Positions 5,671-8,762 of a stretch of DNA of 8,762 nt are shown one piece after another; the stretch's first letter is position 1; each line of letters begins with the position of its first letter. The notes below the pieces were generated by a model. The model was not told the origin of the DNA, did not search any database, and saw only the letters and a list, made by a program, of their open reading frames with translations. Origin of the DNA: Marvinbryantia sp964455335 (GTDB lineage: Bacteria; Bacillota; Clostridia; Lachnospirales; Lachnospiraceae); NCBI GenBank assembly GCA_964455335.1, contig CAYVVW010000087.1, forward strand, positions 1-8,762, written 5' to 3'. Position numbers and translations under genes: made by a program.

Positions 5671-6564
5671 GCAGGCGCCCGTTTTGTCCGGCTTGAGCCG
5701 CTTTCGCATCTCGCGGATAAAGTCCGGCGTCGTGCCGCAGCAGCCGCCCACGATGCCGGCGCCCGCCGCCACCAGCCGCTCCATGTGGGCGGCAAACGCC
5801 TGCGGCGACATCTGGTAAGTGGCCTCCCCGTTTTCCCCGATCGCCGGGATGCCCGCGTTGGGCTTTGCGATCACCGGAATGTCGATCCGCTTCCGGATGC
5901 CCGCCACCACGCTTGCCAGCTGGTCAGGCCCCGCGGAGCAATTCACGCCGAACGCCGAGGCCCCCATCGCCTGAAAAATTTCCGCCGCGCTTTGGACGTC
6001 GCCGCCAAAAAAGAGGCTTCCGTCCGTCTCTACCGTCATGCTGACAAGGACCGGCAAGTCGCCGCCGTAAATCTCCTGCGCCGCGTCCATGGCGGCCGCC
6101 GTCTCATCGACAGTGAGCATCGTCTCGATCACCAGCAAATCCACGCCGGCATCCGCCAACGCCTCGCTCTGTTCCCGATAGCGGTCCATCGCCTCCTCGT
6201 AGGTGGCATCCGGCGAAGATCCGATGACTTTGCCAGATGTGGAGAGGTTGCCCGCGATATAGGCGCGCCCGCCGACCGCCTTTTGGGAAAGGTCAACCAG
6301 CCGCCGGTTCATCTCAGAAACCCGATCCGCAAGCCCATGCGCCGCAAGGCTCACGCAGTTTGCGCCAAATGTGGGGGCGAGCACGATCTGGCTGCCCGCG
6401 TCCACATAGGCCTTTTGCAAATCCATGACGATGTCCGCGTGATCCAGCGCCCACTGCTCCGTGCATGCGCCGCGCGGCATCCCCGCCAAAATCAGGTTCG
6501 ACCCCATCGCCCCGTCGAGCAGGACAAGATCCTTTGCCAATTCCTGAAATTCCTGTTTCGTCAT
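5659..6564 (-). CDS. Stand-alone homocysteine S-methyltransferase domain protein
   Basis: Predicted cytoplasmic enzyme that transfers a methyl group to homocysteine to make methionine, or a related thiol methyltransferase. The 301 residues are a single Hcy-binding barrel. It opens with LLDGAMGSNL (15-24); the zinc-ligand cysteines are C209 (GVNCSAGP) and the C275-C276 pair (GGCCGTTP), all present. GADVLLIET-like DAGVDLLVIETM (138-149) and AKPNAG (233-238) are also typical. The folate, cobalamin and reactivation domains of full MetH are absent, so it either works with separate partners or uses another methyl donor such as S-methylmethionine or a methylated corrinoid protein; the sequence does not say which. 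The ATG at 6562-6564 overlaps the asnB stop as ATGA, and AGGAGG (6575-6580) lies within the asnB end, 10 bases upstream. No gene symbol is given because MetH N-terminal-like, MmuM-like and BHMT-like roles cannot be separated here. Confidence 0.88.
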   Translation of the reverse strand: MTKQEFQELAKDLVLLDGAMGSNLILAGMPRGACTEQWALDHADIVMDLQKAYVDAGSQIVLAPTFGANCVSLAAHGLADRVSEMNRRLVDLSQKAVGGRAYIAGNLSTSGKVIGSSPDATYEEAMDRYREQSEALADAGVDLLVIETMLTVDETAAAMDAAQEIYGGDLPVLVSMTVETDGSLFFGGDVQSAAEIFQAMGASAFGVNCSAGPDQLASVVAGIRKRIDIPVIAKPNAGIPAIGENGEATYQMSPQAFAAHMERLVAAGAGIVGGCCGTTPDFIREMRKRLKPDKTGACLSV

Positions 6565-8405
6565 GCCGCGTTTTCCTCCTCAAAAAACACCCGATACCAC
6601 ACCAAAAACGTGTAGACCGTCCAAATTTTCCGGCTGTTGTCGCGCACGCCGCCGCGATGCTCGTCTAAGAGGCGCAAAATGTGATCCGTCTGAAAAAATT
6701 CGCCGGCCGCCTTTCCGGAAAACGCCGCCTTGACCTTCCCATAGCCCGTGTCCTGACGCAGCCAGACGCGGATCGGCACTGGAAACCCGAGCTTTTTCTT
6801 GTTGGTCGTAAACTCCGGCAGATACTTCTCCGCCACGCGGCGGAACGCATACTTGGTCGTGCCCTTTTTGAGCTTCATGCCCGTGCGCAGCGTCCGCGCC
6901 ACCGCAAAGACTTCCTTGTCCAAAAACGGCACGCGCAGCTCCAGGGAATGTGCCATGCTCATCTTGTCCGCCTTCAGCAAAATATCGCCCGGCAGCCAAT
7001 TTGTGAGGTCGATGTATTGCATCTTGGTCGTGTCGTCATAGCGCGCCATCTTTTTGTACTGCCCGCCCAGGAGATTTTGCGGGCTTTTGGCCTTCGTTTG
7101 CACGCGCAAAATCTGCTTGCGCTCCTCCTCGCTGAAAATATTGGCATTGCCGATAAAGCGCTCCTGCACCGGCCTGCTCGCGCGGATGAGGTAGCTCCTG
7201 CCCTTAAAGCCCTCCGGCAGGCGCGCGGCAAGCTCCGCCACTTTCTTGCGAAACCCTAAGGGCAGCCAGTCCACCCAGCGCAGCGAGAGCGGCTCGCGGT
7301 AAATGGTATAGCCGCCGAAAAACTCGTCCGCGCCCTCGCCGGACGTGACCACCTTGACGTGCTTTGCCGCCTCGCGCGCCACAAAATAAAGCGCGATGGC
7401 CGCGGGGTCCGCAAGCGGCTCGTCCATGTGGTACATAATCTTCGGCATCTCGCCCCAGTACTCTTCCTCCGTGATGGTGTGGCTCACATTCTCCAGCCCC
7501 AAAAACTTGGCGCACTCCTTGGCGTAATGCGTCTCGTTGTATTGGTTGTTCTCGTCAAAAAAACCGACCGTGAACGTCTTTTTCCCCGAAAACTTGGCGG
7601 CAATGTAGCTCGAGTCCACGCCGCTTGAGAGAAACGCGCCCACCTCGACGTCCGCCAGCATATGCTTTTCCACCGAGTCCGCCAGCACCGCGTCCAGCTT
7701 TTGCACCACGGCATCCTGGCTCTCCTTGGACGTCGGCTCCAAGGTGGGGTCAAAATATTGCGTGATGTTCAATTCCCCATGGGAGTACGTGAGGTAATGG
7801 CCGGGCGGCAAGTGGTATATCCCCTTGAAAAACGTCTCCCGCAGATTGGAGTACTGGAAAGACAAATATTGCTCGAGCGCCTCCAGATTCACCTCTTTTT
7901 TGTAACCGGGAAATTCCAGGATGCTCTTAATCTCCGACGCAAATACCAGGTTGCCCCCGATCATGGCATAATACACGGGCTTGATGCCAAAAAAGTCGCG
8001 CGCCAAAAACAGCCGCCCCTTGCGGTTGTCCCAGATGGCAAAGCCGAACATCCCGCGCAGCTCGCGCACCAGCTTTTCCCCGTATTCCTCATATCCGTGT
8101 AAGATCGTCTCCGAGTCGGAACGGTTCGCAAACACGTGCCCCTTCGCCAAAAAACGCTCGCGCAGCTCGGGGCTGTTGTAAATTTCCCCATTGAAAACGA
8201 GCGCAATCTGCCCATCCTCGTTGAACATCGGCTGCGTCCCGCTCTCCAAATCGATGATGCTCAGGCGGCGAAACCCAAACGCCACCTCATCTGTCGTATA
8301 TTTCCCGAAAGAATCCGGACCGCGGTGCTTGATGCGGTCCATCATCCTCTCCAAAATCTCTTCCTTCTGCCTTTGCTTTCCCACAAAGCCAACGATTCCG
8401 CACAT
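6561..8405 (-). CDS. asnB: Asparagine synthase, glutamine-hydrolysing
   Basis: Makes asparagine from aspartate, ATP and glutamine in the cytoplasm. The 614 residues carry an N-terminal class II glutaminase domain: the nucleophile C2 in MCGIVGFVG, HRGPD (27-31), RRLSI (R47), FNGEIYN (71-77) and SD (96-97). An ATP-pyrophosphatase synthetase domain follows, with the P-loop SSGVDSS (260-266) and GEGADEFFGGY (356-366). The length equals that of B. subtilis AsnO as I recall it. The frame is open 25 codons further upstream, but the start is set at 8405 so that Cys is residue 2, as the mechanism requires once Met is removed; GGGGAG (8410-8415) is 4 bases upstream. Another ATG at 8417 would add MGRF and need propeptide removal. 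It is the first gene of an operon with the homocysteine methyltransferase gene, overlapping it by four bases, and has a good promoter at 8452-8480. Confidence 0.97.
   Translation of the reverse strand: MCGIVGFVGKQRQKEEILERMMDRIKHRGPDSFGKYTTDEVAFGFRRLSIIDLESGTQPMFNEDGQIALVFNGEIYNSPELRERFLAKGHVFANRSDSETILHGYEEYGEKLVRELRGMFGFAIWDNRKGRLFLARDFFGIKPVYYAMIGGNLVFASEIKSILEFPGYKKEVNLEALEQYLSFQYSNLRETFFKGIYHLPPGHYLTYSHGELNITQYFDPTLEPTSKESQDAVVQKLDAVLADSVEKHMLADVEVGAFLSSGVDSSYIAAKFSGKKTFTVGFFDENNQYNETHYAKECAKFLGLENVSHTITEEEYWGEMPKIMYHMDEPLADPAAIALYFVAREAAKHVKVVTSGEGADEFFGGYTIYREPLSLRWVDWLPLGFRKKVAELAARLPEGFKGRSYLIRASRPVQERFIGNANIFSEEERKQILRVQTKAKSPQNLLGGQYKKMARYDDTTKMQYIDLTNWLPGDILLKADKMSMAHSLELRVPFLDKEVFAVARTLRTGMKLKKGTTKYAFRRVAEKYLPEFTTNKKKLGFPVPIRVWLRQDTGYGKVKAAFSGKAAGEFFQTDHILRLLDEHRGGVRDNSRKIWTVYTFLVWYRVFFEEENAA
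6575..6580 (-). promoter_or_regulatory. Ribosome binding site of the homocysteine methyltransferase gene, inside asnB
   Basis: AGGAGG on the minus strand lies in the last codons of asnB (two GAG glutamate codons followed by GAA), 10 bases before the ATG of the next gene. The spacing is slightly long, but with the ATGA overlap it supports re-initiation by ribosomes leaving asnB. Confidence 0.75.
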
Positions 8406-8451
8406 AAATCTCCCCATCGCTTCCTTTCGCCAAATTTCAGTCATCCTTATT

Positions 8452-8480
8452 ATCATAGCAAACCTTTTTGGAAATGGCAA
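8452..8480 (-). promoter_or_regulatory. Sigma-A type promoter of the asnB operon
   Basis: On the minus strand, TTGCCA (8475-8480) and TATGAT (8452-8457) are spaced 17 bases apart, with a TGC extended -10 directly before TATGAT. Transcription would start near 8445, giving a leader of about 40 bases to the asnB ATG. The leader is too short to hold a T-box or another large riboswitch, so no attenuation of this operon is evident. Confidence 0.85.
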
Positions 8481-8546
8481 ACTTTTTCTTGTCGCTCTTT
8501 AGGCCTTTGACTTTACCGTTTGACTTTTCCAGCGCAAAGAAGGCGC

Positions 8547-8585
8547 AAAAAAGCTCCCGAACCGTAGCAATTTACGGTTCGGGAG
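8547..8585 (-). terminator. Intrinsic terminator of the upstream minus-strand gene
   Basis: A perfect 13-base-pair stem, CTCCCGAACCGTA (8554-8566) with TACGGTTCGGGAG (8573-8585), encloses a six-base loop. On the minus strand it is followed, after one C, by six Ts (8547-8552). This is a textbook Rho-independent terminator for transcripts arriving from the right. It separates the partial gene at 8687-8762 from the asnB promoter. On the plus strand no comparable T-run follows the stem. Confidence 0.93.
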
Positions 8586-8686
8586 GTCTCGTTTTCATCG
8601 TATGATGTTACGGTATAAAGATGCCTACGGATTGTTTCGGGCATTTGGCACGAGGTTCCATCGTGCCGATCGTGGGAAAGGGCTTT
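8586..8686 (-). other. 3' untranslated stretch between the partial gene and its terminator
   Basis: About 100 bases lie between the stop codon of the partial gene and the terminator stem. Most of the stretch has no reading frame I can support. The first part contains the end of the repeated block (8670-8686) and a hairpin (8647-8667). Further on, ATGCC (8619-8623) and GGCAT (8639-8643) could form a weak long-loop pair. No known RNA family was recognised. Confidence 0.5.
8647..8667. repeat. Inverted repeat next to the right repeated block
   Basis: GGCACGA (8647-8653) and TCGTGCC (8661-8667) form a perfect seven-base stem around a seven-base loop. It sits two bases from the repeated block at 8670-8696, on the same side as the stem-loop next to the left copy. 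The two hairpins differ in sequence, so only the arrangement is shared. Confidence 0.65.
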
Positions 8687-8696
8687 CTACCCCTGG
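8670..8696 (-). repeat. Right copy of the repeated block, spanning a stop codon
   Basis: Bases 8670-8692 match 23-45 perfectly, and the match continues as TGG after one extra C. On the minus strand this copy includes the TAG stop codon and last two codons of the partial gene, so part of the block is coding here, whereas the left copy lies wholly after a stop codon. Two bases further on is the inverted repeat at 8647-8667. Confidence 0.7.
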
Positions 8697-8762
8697 ACAA
8701 GCACCTGTTTCCCCTGGAACGCGATGCCGTACTTGCGGATCTTCTCTGGCGCGATGCCCTGC
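8687..8762 (-). CDS. C-terminal end of an unidentified gene, cut by the window edge
   Basis: Only the last 24 codons and the TAG stop (8687-8689) are visible, ending KIRKYGIAFQGKQVLVQG. Nearly all third codon positions are G or C, as in the other genes here, and a strong terminator for this strand lies about 100 bases downstream; both support a real gene end. The fragment is too short for me to recognise a family. It is the gene immediately upstream of asnB on the same strand, but the terminator and the asnB promoter make it a separate transcription unit. Confidence 0.6.
   Translation of the reverse strand, partial: QGIAPEKIRKYGIAFQGKQVLVQG

Noticed and set aside
8406..8451. A riboswitch or T-box in the asnB leader
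   Set aside because: The predicted leader is only about 40 bases, with no stem-loop set or terminator between promoter and start codon.
23..8696. The two end repeats as attachment sites of an integrated element
   Set aside because: The segment between them contains ligA, asnB and other core genes and no integrase or phage genes, so an excisable element of this extent is implausible.
1..8762. tRNA, rRNA or CRISPR features
   Set aside because: Reading both strands I saw no T-arm/anticodon layout, no rRNA-like blocks and no regularly spaced repeats.

Overview
The window looks like chromosomal DNA of a GC-rich member of the Bacillota, probably class Clostridia. Three things point there: AGGAGG-type ribosome binding sites, a clostridial-style three-helix cardiolipin synthase, and a DUF6062-like protein, a family I associate with Clostridia. 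A Christensenellales-like lineage is possible, but that is inference. I see no phage, insertion-sequence, CRISPR or defence genes. The content is mostly housekeeping, and the more unusual signals are short repeats and gene overlaps.

Layout, left to right. Positions 1-48 hold a stem-loop and a short repeated block just downstream of the first gene. A minus-strand operon follows, read right to left from about 4740: an RluF-type 23S rRNA pseudouridine synthase (3753-4691), the NAD-dependent DNA ligase ligA (1745-3766) and a cardiolipin synthase (68-1663). rluF and ligA overlap by 14 bases. ligA and the synthase are 81 bases apart with no clear terminator. A 205-base divergent intergenic region (4692-4896) carries a strong plus-strand promoter for the only plus-strand gene, a DUF6062-like cysteine/histidine-rich protein (4897-5670). 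That gene runs tail to tail into a second minus-strand operon and overlaps its last gene by 12 bases. This second operon is asnB (6561-8405), then a stand-alone homocysteine S-methyltransferase-domain protein (5659-6564), joined by an ATGA overlap and driven by a good sigma-A promoter at 8452-8480. Upstream of it is a strong intrinsic terminator (8547-8585) for a further minus-strand gene, of which only the last 24 codons are visible (8687-8762).

How the genes fit together: the first operon mixes rRNA modification, DNA replication/repair and membrane lipid synthesis and is probably a co-transcribed housekeeping set, not a pathway. The second pairs asparagine synthesis with homocysteine methylation; both lie in aspartate-family amino acid metabolism, but no direct biochemical link is evident.

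The points most worth a second look are: a 23-base identical block at both ends of the window, each copy at the 3' end of a minus-strand gene and followed by an inverted repeat; an imperfect repeat of about 35 bases on either side of rluF, one copy lying inside the start of its non-conserved C-terminal tail; and the duplicated CxxC...CxHH layout of the DUF6062-like protein, which suggests an uncharacterised metal-binding protein.
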